DNA of 64,000 nt from Laccaria trichodermophora (taxonomy: Eukaryota; Basidiomycota; Agaricomycetes; Agaricales; Hydnangiaceae): positions 248,001 through 312,000 of the forward strand of contig JACTVC010000023.1 in assembly GCA_018417955.1 (NCBI GenBank), read 5' to 3'. Both the position numbers and the translations under genes were made by a program. The notes under the pieces are model-generated. The model was not told where the DNA came from. It made no database searches and was given only the letters and a program-made list of their open reading frames with translations. How positions within the stretch are numbered: position 1 is the stretch's first letter; the number at the start of each line of letters is the position of its first letter. Of the stretch, positions 21,810-33,913 are shown piece after piece.

Positions 21810-24800
21810 ATGAGCGGAGCGAGCGCTCTTGCCGGTGCTTGCCACGTTGTTGCTAGTAACACCACGTTCAATACTGCTAACGCTGTGAGTAGAATCGTTA
21901 TCGTCTCAATGTTCAGTGGCTGGTGAACTAGACTGATTGTGTGGCTCACGGGCAGATGTACATCCATAACAACAATTTTGGCAGGATGCCATCTGATGGG
22001 GTCATTCCCCTTATGCCAACTCCGAGCAATCGGTTCACAGGCCGCACAAAAATTGTTGCCAAACTTAAGCAGCATTTTTCTACAAACATAACTGACCCCA
22101 CTTGGAAAAGAACATTCTTTCTGCTACATGGAATGGGAGGCATTGGAAAGACTCAGATTTGCTTGAAGTTCATTGAGGAAATGTCTGGCTGGTGAGTATT
22201 TGCAAAGAGGCAGCTCCAACCCTCACTTCTAACATTTCAATTGCCTTCAGTTTCTCTTCTGTTTTCTGGATTGATGCATCCTCAGTTGGCACTATCACAC
22301 AGGGGCTAAAAGGTATCTGTAATCTTCCTGAAGCCCAGTCTAGTCGACTGGATGGCTCACCTGAATCTGCTCTTCACTGGATTGGCTCACTGGAAGACAA
22401 TTTTATAATGGTCTTTGACAATGCTGATGTGCTATCACCTGCTCAGCTGGAGACTTATTTTCCACCACCTGGAAAGGGGGGCAACATTCTTATTACTAGT
22501 CGGAACTCTGCCATGCAATGTTTGACTTTGCCAGAGAATTCATGTGAGGTGAATGAGATGGAAGAGAATGATGCCATCAAGTTGCTTCTAAAAGCCAGTT
22601 GCTTAGAGTCATCTTCAATTGAGTTTCATGCTGAAGCTTGTAAGATCGTGAAGGAGCTCTGCTGCCTTCCTCTTGCTACTGACCAAGCTGGTGCTTACAT
22701 TGCTTCTGGGGCTACCACTATTAGGGACTATCTTTCAAAATACTCTGAGCATCGAGAAACTCTGTTATCTCATTCAGAATTTACAGGTGCATCTAGATAT
22801 AACAGATCTGTCTATGGTACTTGGGAACTGTCTTACAAGGAAATTCTGCAGAGAGCTGAAGGGAATGATATATACAAGGCTAAAGCAGCTCAAACAGCAA
22901 TGCTTCTTCTAGAATTATTTCCTTTCTTCCATCATGAGGGAATCACTGAAAAAATATTTTCTTATGCTGCTCTCCAAAAGGATAAAGAGTACTCTAGTCC
23001 TGAATTGCCACTTGCCAGCTCTATACTGGACAGGAGACTACTTCCACTCAATAAAGCAGGTACTTGGGATAGCTTACTTTTTGGAGAAGGCATCCAGGTA
23101 TTGCTGTCCTTTTCCTTAATTAAGAAAGGGCCATCTGATGGTGTATATGCAATGCATCCACTGGTGCATGTATGGGGCAGAGACAGATTGATTTTGAATG
23201 AGAGGCAAAAATCTTGCCTAATGGCATATGTTACTTTGTCTTGTTCACTAAGAGAGGATGACAGCCAACCATATGGATTTCAGAGGGTCTTGGTAACACA
23301 TGTGAGAGCAAATATGGAGCATTCCAAATCAGAAAGTAATCAGGAAGGTATCAATTACTTTGATGATGCTTATGACAAGTTTGGAGATCTCTTGCAAAGA
23401 CAGGGATACATAAAGGAAGCAGAGATTTTGCAAACTATAGTTCTGGATACAAGAAAGAGAATTCATGGGGTAGAAAATTTAGATACAATTGGAGCCATGG
23501 CAAGGCTTGCATCAACAAATCGTGACTTAGGAAGATACAAAGAGGCAGAGAAGCTGGAAATTCAAGTTCTGGATGCAAGAAACAGAATTCTTGGAATGGA
23601 GCACCCAGACACAATTCTTGCCATGAAACATCTAGCAGCAACATATTATAACCTGGAACAATACACAGAGGCAGAGAAGCTGATGATTAAAGTTCTGGAT
23701 GCAAGGAACAGGATTCTTGGAGTGGAACACCCAGCTACAATTACAGCCAAGGCAAATTTAGCAGCAATATACCAATACTTGGGAAAGTACACAGAGGCAG
23801 AGGAGCTGAAGATTGAAGTTCTGGATGCAAGGAAGAGAATTCTTGGAAAGGAACACCCAGCTACAATGACAGCCATGGCAAACCTAGGATCAACATACTA
23901 TAGCCTGGGAAAATACACAGAGGCAGAGAAGGTGGAGATCCAAGTTTTGGATGCAAGAAACAGAATTTTAGGGTCAGAACACCCTGATACAATCAGTGTT
24001 ATGTCAAATCTAGCAGCAACATACCATAGCCTGGGAAAATACAAAGAGGCAGAAAAGCTGAATGTCCAAGCTTTGGATGCAAGAAAGAGAATTCTTGGTG
24101 TGGAACACCCAGACACAATTTTTGCCATGGACAATCTAGCAACATTATATTATAACCTGGAAAGATACACAGAGGCAGAGAAACTGAAAAGTGAAGTTCT
24201 CAATGTGAGAAACAGAATTCTTGGAGTGAGACGCCCAGACACAATCCTTGCCATGAAAAATCTAGCAGCAACATATTATAAGCTGGAAAAATATGAAGAG
24301 GCAGAGGAGCTGATAGTTGAAGTTGTGGATGCAAGAAAAAGGATTCTTGGAGGGGAACATCCAGACACAATTACAGCCATGGGAAATTTAGCAGCAACAT
24401 ATCAATGTCTTGGAAAATACACAGAGGCAGAGAAGTTGAAGATTGAGGTTCTAGATGCAAGGCACAGAATTTTTGGAGAGGAACACCCTGATACAATCAC
24501 AGCCATGGCAAGTCTAGGATTGACATATTATAGCCTGGGAAAATTTACAGAGGCAGAGAAGCTGAAGACTCAAGTTCTGGATACAAGAAGTAAAATTCTT
24601 GGAGTGGAGCACCCAGACACAATCACAGCCATGGAAAGTCTGGCAGCAATGTGTTATAGCTTGAAAAAATACACAAAGGCAGAGAAGCTGGAAATTCAGG
24701 TTCTTCAGAAAAGAAAAAGAAATTGTGGAGTGCAACAATCACAAACAATTACAGCCATAGAAAATCTAGCAGTTACATACCATCAACTTGGAAGATACAC

Positions 24801-26838
24801 AGAAGCAGAGAAGCTGAAGAATGAAGTTCTGGATGCAAGGGTCAGAATTTTTGGAGTGGAACACCCAGATACAATCAAAGCCATGGCAAGTCTGGCAGTA
24901 ACCTATTTTAATTTAGGAAAGTACACAGAGGCAGAGAAGCTAGAGATCCAGGTTCTTGAATCAAGGAAACTAAGTTGTGGAGTGGAACACTCACAAACAA
25001 TTGCAGCCATGGAAAACTTAGCTGCTACATACCATAACCTTGGAAAATACACAGATGCAGAGAAGCTGAACATTGAAGTTCTAGATGCAAGGAACAGAAT
25101 TCTTGGAGTGGAGCACCCAGATACAATCAAAGCTATGGTGAATCTAGGTGCAGCATATCATCATCTGGGAAAGTACACAAAGGCAGAAAAGCTAAATATT
25201 GAGGTACTGGATGCAAGGAGCAGAATTCTTGGAGTGAGCCACTCAGAGACAATTACAGCCTTGTCAAATTTAGCAGTAACATATCATGACCTGGGAAAGT
25301 ATGCCAAGGCAGAGAAGCTGAAAATGGAAGTAATGGATGCAAGAAAGAGAATACTTGGAGTGGGACACCCAGATACAATCACAGCTATGGCAAATCTAGC
25401 AGTAACATATGATAGCCTTGGAAAATACACTGAGGCAGAGAAGCTGGAGACCCAGGTTCTGGATGTAAGAAGAAGGATTCTTGGAGTTGAACACTCAATG
25501 ACAATTATAGCCATGTCAAATTTAGCAGCTACAAACCATAACCTGGGAAAATATTTAGAGGCTGAGAAGCTGAAGATCCAAGTTCTGGATATAAGAAACA
25601 GAATTCTTGGAGTGGAGCACCGAGATACAATCACAGCCATGGCAAATTTAGCAGTAACATATCATGTCCTTGGAAAATACACAGAGGCAGAAAAGCTGGA
25701 GATCCAGGTCCTGGATGCAAGAAGTAGAGTTCTTGGAGTGCAACACCTTGAAACAATTACAGCCATGTCAAATTTAGCAGCTACATATCATAATCTGGGA
25801 AAACTCATGGAGGCAGAGAAGCTGAAGATTGAAGTTCTTGATGTAAGAAACAAAATTCTTGGACTGCAACACCCAGACACAATTCTTGCTATGGGAAATC
25901 TAGTAGCCACATATCATAACCTGAAGAAATACACAGAGGCAGAGAAGCTGGAAATCCAGGTTTTGGATGTAAAGAACAGAATTCTTAGAGTAGATCACCA
26001 AGATACAATCCATGCCATGGAAAATCTGGCAGGAACATGTTATAAGCTGGAAAAGTATGCAGAGGCATTAAAACTGAACATTCAGGTTCTTGAGGCAAGG
26101 CAAAAACATCTTGGTGTGGAACACCCAGAGACAATCACAGCCATGTCAAATCTAGCAGCCACCTTCTATCACCTGGAAAAATATGTAGAGGCAGAGAAGC
26201 TGATCATTGAAGTTCTCAATGCAAGAAATAGAGTTCTTGGAGTGGAACACCCAGATACAATCACAGCCATGGAAAATTTAGCCACAATATATGGAACCCT
26301 GGAGAAACACACAGAAGCAGAGAAGCTGGAGGTCCTAGTTCTAGATGCAAGGAACAAAATTCTTGGAGTGGAACACCCAGAAACAATCACAGCCATGGCG
26401 AATCTGGCAGCTACATGTAGGATCCTGGGGAAACATGCAGAGGGGCAGAAACTGGAGATCCAAGCTCAGCAAGCACAAAGCAGAGTTTCTGGAGGGGAGG
26501 GCCCTGGCAAAATTAAGACTATATCCAATGTTGAAGCTCAGAGTACTCAAGGTCCTGATGGAAGGAGCACATTACTTGAAGAAGCAACTTCAGATTCCAA
26601 ACAGGTTTCTTTGGATCCAGCAATTCTGTCAGATTTAACACTAAAGTCTGAGAAAAAAGGTATGTAGTGAGCTTGATTTTTTTTTTCCTTCTCCTACAAT
26701 CAACTGACAATTATATGATTAGCACATTTCCTATCAACTCTCTCAAAGAGAATTTCAAAATTCAAGTCCAAGATAACACATTCATCTCATCAAAAGGAAA
26801 CTCATCACAGTGGAAGTTTTGCAGGAACTAGTAGTTGA
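21810..26838 (+). CDS. NLR-type STAND protein: NB-ARC-like ATPase with 25 TPRs
   Basis: Encodes about 1,600 residues of a STAND/NLR receptor, the fungal class tied to non-self recognition. Exons: 21810-21884, 21956-22191, 22251-26659 and probably 26723-26838. Without the last splice (donor gtatgt at 26660) the frame ends KSEKKGM at 26667; with it, about 38 polar residues follow. The N-terminal segment before the ATPase is only about 45 residues (MSGASALAGACHVV) with no recognisable effector domain. The P-loop GMGGIGKTQI, WIDASS, a Walker-B-like MVFDNAD, and ILITSR (sensor-type) mark an NB-ARC-like ATPase. Residues from about 500 onward are 25 TPRs of 42 residues each, consensus EHPDTITAMANLAATYHNLG then KYTEAEKLEIQVLDARNRIL, of the kinesin-light-chain type and very alike, as in fungal NLRs under repeat shuffling. 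From late exon 2 on the gene is almost free of CpG, yet has no internal stop. Confidence 0.9.
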
Positions 26839-27177
26839 GTTGCTTATTGTAATTGGTTCTACAATATTCTGTTTCACTGGTATTTTGTACTCATCTCTTG
26901 ATATGTTTTTCAATGAAATTTATGTTTGATTGGTTCATTGATGATTGATTTCAATGTATTTTACACTTTATCATGGTAGCCAATTTCCATTCATCTTTGA
27001 TTGCTTTTGTAGACATGGATTATAAAAATAAACTGAAAAATGGCTAGTGTGGGCCTGATACCCCTTAAAAACTTTAAGGATAACATGGAGGATGGAAAAA
27101 ATGAAGCAGTATGTTTTTGGCATCCTTTGGCATCCTGGCTCTTTCAGGGGATATTAGGAGCATGGGACCTTTTTTTT
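22060..27177. other. CpG-depleted domain over the NLR gene
   Basis: Counting by eye I find only about nine CG dinucleotides in some 5.1 kb, while hundreds would be normal for neighbouring sequence of the same length. The left edge lies in NLR exon 2 (CGs at 22023-22043 are the last), and the right edge is abrupt at 27178 (tttttttgcgaaacatcgctg), 340 bp past the gene. TG and CA are correspondingly common, consistent with deamination of methylated CpG. Confidence 0.85.
23380..26490 (+). repeat. Tandem 126-bp TPR-coding repeats (25 units)
   Basis: The NLR C-terminal half is a head-to-tail array with a 126-bp (42-codon) period. I count 25 units by their EAEKL core. Units near the middle are most alike; the first (YIKEAEIL) and last (HAEGQKLEI) are most diverged. 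Such high internal similarity implies recent duplication or conversion among units. Confidence 0.92.
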
Positions 27178-27407
27178 GCGAAACATCGCTGTAACTGTAC
27201 CATTTGTTGCTAGCTTTGAAGCTGTAGACTCATGTGCGCTTGGAATGATTTTGATGCCGTTGCCGCCAGAATGACGCGCCACCGCACGATCGAACTTTTC
27301 ATTTTTCCCAACAAAAAAAGTCAGTATCGTCTCTCCCTCTTCCATAGGCTCTTTCTCATATCTAGCGCAGGTCCCTATACACTAGTCCCACATAATACAC
27401 TGTGACA
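26839..27407. other. AT-rich NLR 3' flank and promoter of copy B
   Basis: No gene seen. Up to 27177 the sequence is AT-rich and contains no CG at all; afterwards CG returns at normal density up to the start of the K+/H+ exchange-related copy B. Confidence 0.55.
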
Positions 27408-28725
27408 ATGTCGACCGCCGCACCCCAAGCTCTCCGCAAAATGCGCATTATATCCGTGCCCCTCACGCGTCCAACCTGCCACCTGCCCGCCGCAGATAAG
27501 AATGCGAAGAGGATACTCACATACTACCAATTCCAAATATCCGCGCCCAAGCCGGCGAGCACGGGTACGAGCGGGTCGTCGTCGGGGTGGCTCCCCGAAG
27601 AGGGCATCGCGAATTGGATAACAAAAAAGGCGGGTAATACGTGGGCTGCGTTCGGGAAGGCGAAGGGTGGGTGGAAGGTGTGTCCTTTGTCCTTTTTTGT
27701 TATCTTGGGACGCTTATGTTTGGGTGTTTTAGCTCAAGACGTATCAAATGGGAGAACGCCTTGTGGATAGAATGGACTTTGAAGAGTTGGCATTGAAGAG
27801 TATAGATCCTTCGCTTGGTCCGTCTCTCAAACACCCGGGCGGGGGACACGCGTTGGAGGGGAAAGGCAAGGGGAAAGGGAAAGAGTCTGTAGCTTCAAGC
27901 GCGTCGGAGAAAGGAGAGGATTCGTTGGTGGTAAGCAGGCTATCATCCTTCTCTGCGTAATATAAATCTTGAAACCGATGGATATAGATCCCACTACTTT
28001 ACCCGCCCTCACAAACCTCCTCGTCCGCCGCTCTGTCGCATCTTCGGCAGTACGTTGAACACCGGATGCCTAAGCACAGAAGAGGCTTCTACACTTGGAT
28101 GATCCTCACCCCATTCACCGCTCCATTCATGATCATTCGTGCGTTTCTTTGAGCTCCTTCCCAATTGAATTGGGGTCTAACGCTCATTTCAATCTCATAG
28201 CAATAATACCCAACCTCCCATTCTTCTTCTGCGTCTGGCGGTCATGGTCACATTATAGAGGTTTGCTGCCTCCTTTCCCTCCGCATAAACTAATCCTCAT
28301 TCCATTGAGCAGCTTATAAATCATCGCAATACCTACAAAATCTCCTAGAGAACAACGTAATCGTCCCTGAAGGGAGCGAGGTGCTCGACGGGATATATAA
28401 AGAGTTTTCATCCACCTCTTCTTCATCAAGTACAAGCACCACATCCAACACCGACCCTACCTCCTCCTCGAACGCCCAGCCAACCTCTTTATCAGACACC
28501 AACCCAAACTCCTCCTCACCTACCTCCAACCCCTCCTCACCTTCCTCACCTTCCTCACCCAACCCCAACCCTGCTCACCACCAACACACCCTCCTCCTAA
28601 CACGCGACGCCGTCCCACTCATCCTTGCAAACTTCGGGCTGGAAGAAAGCGCGGCTGGTGCGGATCTTTATAGGGCTGTTGAGCAGGCGCGGGTGAGGGT
28701 TGAGAGTGGGCGGTTGGAGCTCTAG
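27408..28725 (+). CDS. Mitochondrial K+/H+ exchange-related protein, copy B
   Basis: Paralogue of the gene at 17493, encoding 363 residues from five exons with matching splice phases: 27408-27677, 27733-27930, 27988-28138, 28201-28260, 28313-28725. Shared motifs are RIISVPLTRP, RILTYYQFQ, GIANWI, MDFEELALKSIDPSLGPSLK, PIIPNLPFFFCVWRSWSHY and ADLYRAVEQARVRVESGRLE. It is longer than copy A because of a GSSSGWLPEE insertion near residue 55 and a Ser/Thr/Pro-rich low-complexity linker (TSSSSSTSTTSN) before the C-terminal helix. The start is the ATG at 27408 that gives MSTAAPQALRKMRIIS, equivalent to the copy A start. Role in mitochondrial potassium homeostasis is inferred from the family name only. 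Confidence 0.86.
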
Positions 28726-29778
28726 CTGGAGGATCATTGGTTGGGAGATGGTGAACTGTGAGCGTACGTGACTGTATAGATGTTGTACCGTTATTGAATC
28801 TGATAGAGAGGAGGTAGAGATGTAATATACGGACATGAGAGCTAAAGTGGGCCGACGAGCAGTTCAGGTCTTGACCAGATCCTTCCTTTCCAGAATCCGG
28901 ATTGAACTCCAGGGTCCACATCCTTTGGTTTCATTATGTGGTGTTGATCTTGCTTCACCATCTCAACCTCCATGACGCTGTTCGGAAACAACATCGTCGA
29001 CGTGGATTTCTTCTGCAAACAAACGCAACCCTTTGGGAAACATCTTCGAAATCCTCTGACTCCGATACAGAATTACATCATGAATCGTCGAAAACGTCTG
29101 TACTACCACGCCAGACGCTTTCAACGATCTTCACACTCCGGCCAAGCCGAATACAACGCCATGCTTCAGTTCAGATCCCTTCTAAACATCCACATCTCTT
29201 ATCACATTACATGTCGATCTACCCCGATGCGCTCCCGCAAGGTTTGTTTCTGCACCAGGCCCAGGCCGAGCAAAACGGAATATCTACCTTCGCTCGCTGC
29301 CTACTATTCCGCTCGGAGGAGACTGCCAGTATGGCGCTCACAAGGCCATCTCGAAGATGTTGGCGTACATGTACTCAGGGTCTCTCTTTCCACATCGAAG
29401 CTCAAGAGGGCATCGATTCGAACGAAGAGCGTGAAGTGTTCTTTGTGGTGGCATGAATGATCTGAAAGCTTTGGAAGGGCAGCTTATGTCGAGCTGGAGC
29501 TTGTGGTCAGGCCTGATTCTAGTGCATTTTCAAGTTATTCTTCTCGCTAATCTGATTGGTAGAACGTTATTGGGTAAAGAAAAGTCTCGAGGCGGCCTCA
29601 CCTTGAAGTTTATGTGCATCCCAGAAACGTATCTGTCCGCCAAGGACATTGGTCCTTATTGTAAAAGCACTTAAGTCGCTCAAAGAACAGTTTGACTCCC
29701 GCTAGCGTCGAAGACGACAAAAGATAACTGCACCGAGACTGGTATATTTTCAGTAAAATCATGACCACAAATACAACA
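28726..29778. other. Unassigned stretch with overlapping open frames
   Basis: Two plus-strand frames of 184 and 162 codons overlap (28902-29456 and 28972-29460). Neither resembles a known family, and a third frame has the protein-like run GAHKAISKMLAYMYSGSL near 29330-29390. Three competing frames suggest either a decayed gene or an unrecognised spliced gene; I cannot decide between them. Confidence 0.35.
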
Positions 29779-30793
29779 TCAAAAGGAACCTATCCACGCA
29801 ATCAAATCCTCCCCCCACTCCTCGCCAGTCCCCGAACTAAGCGACAAGACCGGACTGAGATGATCATGGCCATCCATGACCAACACTTCTACAACCCCTC
29901 CCTTCTTCTCCCACTCCTTCGCAAAATTCCTCATCGAGGATGAGATAGCCCGAGGCTCACTCCCCGCTATATAATTCCGCAACGGAGGGAGCAAAGCAAT
30001 GCGCGAAGGCTCCATCCTCCGAAGTATGCCCAAAGGCTGGTTCTGGGCTATTTTCTTTCGGTCCCCGTAGTACGTCTCGGCCACGGCATAAAACTTAGCG
30101 CGAGAGGGGTATATCTCGAGCGGAACACCCATCAACACAACGCCTCGTACAACGTGCGCTGCAGGGGACGATGCGAATAAGTCCGTGAGGAGGTATCCCG
30201 AGACGTGCATCCCACCGGCCGAGTGAGCTAGGACGAACACATGGGTGGAATTGTCTTCCCCATGAGAAACGAGATGCTGAACAACCCAATCGAGCGCGTC
30301 ACGGACATCCTCGGATCCTTGAGGGTAAGTGATGCCTGGAACGAGACGGTAGTCGGGTATAACGGTGAGGATGCCTCGCGAGGCGAAGTAAGTCCCAAGG
30401 TTGTTGTATACGAGGTTGGAAGGGGGCAAGGAGCGGGAACCGGTAACGAGCCCGCCTCCGTAGAAGAAAACTAGGATTGGCGCAGATTGAGCTGTGCGGT
30501 TTGGCGGGTAGTACACGTCGAGCTGTTTGGTAACCGTAGTTGAACGATCACGAAGTGTTTCTGTCAATGCATTACAACGCACCTTATGGGTTTCAATTAG
30601 GCCATAATCAAAGGTTTCGCGTACAATTGACTCTATCGCTGCGCGATTTGCTTCAAGCAAGGGAGAAGCTATGAAAAGTAGCAAGTTTGAGCCCGTTTTT
30701 GAGCACAAAGCGATTGGCGAAGTCCTTACTGGAATCAATGATCTCCTTCGTGCGGGGCGGGTAGGATCCTTGCAAGATGTGTGTGTCCGACAT
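29779..30793 (-). CDS. Alpha/beta hydrolase (HSL / formamidase-like esterase)
   Basis: Encodes 317 residues in two exons, 30793-30730 and 30668-29779, starting MSDTHILQGSYPPRTKEI. The fold is an alpha/beta hydrolase of the hormone-sensitive-lipase or kynurenine-formamidase type: TKQLDVYYPPN and ILVFFYGGG (oxyanion-hole HGGG with Tyr in place of His), DYRLVPGITYPQGSEDVRDA, the nucleophile elbow VLAHSAGG (catalytic Ser; the first Gly of GxSxG is Ala), and the C-terminal MDGHDHLS holding the catalytic His. A small carboxylester or arylformamide substrate is likely, but cannot be named. No signal peptide is seen, so it is probably cytosolic. An alternative start at a GTG just upstream is ignored because the ATG and a clean 61-nt intron give a better N terminus. 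Confidence 0.88.
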
Positions 30794-31081
30794 AGCTGCA
30801 CAATGGATGTGTGGGCATGGCCGATTGCCAGCTGGATGTTGAACGGTGAACGTCGAAGTTAGGAGGAAAGAATGATGGCACCAAATGGCACGATGGTTGC
30901 CTGGAATGTCATGTACAACAAACCTACTTCAAATCGAACAGACTGAGACTTGCATGAAAAAACAGTGGAATTATGTAGGTACTAAGTAGAAGTATTGCGA
31001 TTCGTCTAGGGTATACCAAAACTACAAGGGCGCATGTTCAGCACCGGAAACACGATACATCGATTAACACCCACTAATGTC

Positions 31082-33913
31082 CTAGAAGACAGATTCAGCA
31101 ATACGTTCCCAAACATTTCTGGGTGGATCTTCTGCACTTTCCGTCTCATCTGGTGTAGGGATATCCTAAGACGCAATGAGACGAGTCCATGGTGAACAGA
31201 AGGATAGATACCGTGACGAAGTCCCCATCCCCCGGTTTCACAATGTTGGTACCCATCGTGTATTTGAATCCAAAGTACAGAATGAAGAAAATCGGAATGT
31301 TGATGTCTGTACGGATTCAGTATGCCGACAAATTCCACAAAGGAAGCTTAAGCGACCCACAGGCAGCGAAAAAACCCGAAACATTGATTTTCCCAAAGAA
31401 AACAGTCAGGCCATTGATGAGGATGAAGATGGCCGACCATGCACAACCCCAATACGCCAGGTAAGGCTGCCATGGGTTGGGCTGCCACAGATTGTTATAG
31501 GCATATTGCACGACATCGAATTCTTGTTCTTTCATTCCTCGATCTAACAAGTGGTTGTCATGGTTGAGCAACATGAAACGTCTGAGAGCAACACACAAAA
31601 AAAGATATAGGTCAAATTCATCGAGAACCAACCGGAGAAGCCCGCTGTGGCCGAGAGGTACACAAACCAGCTAATAAAGTGGTTGAGTAACCGTATAGAC
31701 GAGGAAGTTGGATTGGACGAACTTGAAAACCCTCTCAGGTCCCGAAGATATGTTCAATAAGGAGAGGAGCGAGAAGCTGCTCTGTTGCAATGTTGAGGAA
31801 CATGAAAACGGAGCGTGATTACAAAAGTACTTACAGCGACGATCACGGCGTATATTGGAAGTCCATCCTGGGTACAACACGCAAAGATTCGAGGCGCTTG
31901 GCCACGGACAGCGAGACCGTGTAGGATGCGAGACGCAGAGTACACGAAGCTGTTACCAGCTGAGAAGGCACTCGAGAAAATGGCGGCGTTGATGATGTGA
32001 GGAAGAACTAAACGATACAAGCAGTTGTTAGCTTGACACCAATGTATAAGAACCTTAAAACCGTACCTCTCACCCCAGCACGATTCATAGCGATGACGAA
32101 GGGGGATTGAGCAGCAGTTCCACTATCTTGAGATCAACGTAAGCTCAACAGAGGCGAGGTCTTAGCGTGAAAATCCCATACTTTGAAGCAAGGAGGGGTC
32201 ATTGTACGCGACCAACATTCCGGCCATGATGATACCTAGGATCTAGGAGAAGTTAGAAGACAACGGGGGAAGCCGTAAGGATACTCACGTAGAAGGTGAT
32301 AATGCGGAAGAGGACCCGGCGCATCGCCTTAGTGATGTTACGGCGGGGACTTTCAGTCTCAGCAGCAGCACTACAAAGACAAGGGTATTAGCATAACTTC
32401 CCAGATCGTACGGGATACTTGCATTGCGACCAGCTCCATTCCCTGAAACGAGAAAGCAGCCTGCACAAGGACGGATAGAATCGCAATGAATTGGTCAGTG
32501 TGAAGATTTTCCACAAGCCCTGCGCGAGCGACTGCTCCAGGGTCATTCCAGTACTGGAAGGAAATTCTTCTAAGATTTAGAAATAGAAGTGGTTGATGCC
32601 ACCTACTTTGAACCCAATACGGTGTCCTTCTGGGCCTTTTCTGAGGTCAATAATAAGCCCAGAAATAAGTAGCCCGATGAGCAACAGGACTTTATGTGTC
32701 GTCAGCATCAAGAAAACCAAGTTACAGACAAAACTACGCACTTTTGATCATGGAGAACGCGAACTCCGCTGTACCCGTCAGTGCTTATTCAGCGGGGGGT
32801 AAATTCAAAGCCGGGAAGCGGACATACATTCTCCAAACCACCTTTGAAATAACATCAAGAAGTTGAAATAACGGTACGATGACTGGCTTACCGAACACCA
32901 ACGATGTTCATCAGACACGCGAAAACACAGAGAACCTGCCTACGATCAACACTTGCGACAGATGGAATTTCATGATGATCTTACAACCGTGTAGATGGCA
33001 GCATGGTGGGTCTACAACTTTTCCGTCAATGGTAGTCATTCAACGTTGTTATTCATCACCCACATTTTTATCCCAAAATGTGAGCAGAATGACTGCCGCA
33101 TTTATTTCAACGGGCGTCGAAATGCTATGTCAAAATGAGTGATGTGTGTGCGCTATCAATAAGGGGAGCTTACGCAGTGCCATAGAAGTAGTTCTGAGCA
33201 AACAAATAGTGAGGCTGTAATCAGCTTGAGGAAAGTCGTGAACTTACCCACCCAACGGCGAAACCAAGAGCGGGGTCCACCCATCGCTCAGCTGAAGTTA
33301 TCATCAACATCGTTCAACCGCAAAGTTGAGTTGGTTACAGACCAAAGTAAGGAAAAGTGCCCAAGACGGGCGCCCATGTTGTCATCTCGCAAAGGGAACA
33401 AAATGATCTGAGAGACTTGATTTAGACTTCTAAGAGGTCCAAGCATTAAGAATCCACTTACGCGTACGCGACAGTGCCAACGTGAAGATAAGCAATCAAA
33501 GCTCCCAGAGGGCCAGCGCCACCCAATGTACGCCCAGAACCAAGAAACAAGCCTGTTCCGATAGTCCCAGCAATCTACAAGAATTGCGAGTGTTAAGCAA
33601 AGATGGCTCCGGAGGCTGAAGAATGAATACTTGCAGCAATCCTGATCACTGTATTCAGTTACGGCCAATACAAGATAAGAGAAGTATCTACATCTGAACA
33701 TGGCGTTGCTTGAGCCGCCGTTGGACGTGGTACTCGGGATGGGCCTCGAAAACATACCTACATCAAACTCATGGTCAGCGAGTTTGGGATGTGGAATCAA
33801 ACAACGTACCATGGGCGGGGGTTAAGCCCAAACGCGGATGCTTGGTCTGTCTCTTGCGAACCCTGGTCAGATTCGCCGCCTTGACTGGGACTTTGTTCTT
33901 CTACGTCGGACAT
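31082..33913 (-). CDS. Amino-acid permease (APC superfamily), copy 1
   Basis: A plasma-membrane amino-acid/proton symporter of about 520-540 residues with some 12 membrane segments, built from roughly 20 small exons that I could follow in frame from ATG 33913 to TAG 31082. Motifs in order: VQRRLKQRHVQM, IAGTIGTGLFLGSG (TM1 substrate loop), CEMTTWAPV, RWVDPALGFAVGWNYF, AAFSFQGMEL, ETESPRRNI, GTAAQSPFVIAM, SAFSAGNSFVYSASRIL, YLAYWGCAW, and the tail IPTPDETESAEDPP. Exon 3 is a 7-nt micro-exon (33641-33635) found in all three paralogues. Here its downstream intron has a GC donor (gcaagt), as does the intron after GMELVA; copies 2 and 3 use GT at both sites. Near TM6 it has RKGPEGH where the others have GGG. 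Substrate specificity is unknown. Intact. Confidence 0.9.

Noticed and set aside
23380..26490. CRISPR-like regular repeats
   Set aside because: The 126-bp period lies within one reading frame and encodes TPR helices; there are no unique spacers, and the organism is a eukaryote.
26660..26667. Stop of the NLR at 26667 as the true end
   Set aside because: A consensus donor (gtatgt) lies exactly at this point and a good acceptor follows 63 nt later in frame; I prefer the spliced end at 26838 but cannot prove it.
23435..26710. Long antisense open frames over the TPR exon
   Set aside because: They repeat with the 126-bp TPR period and encode the same meaningless pattern many times; they are shadows caused by the repeat and by lack of CpG-containing stops.
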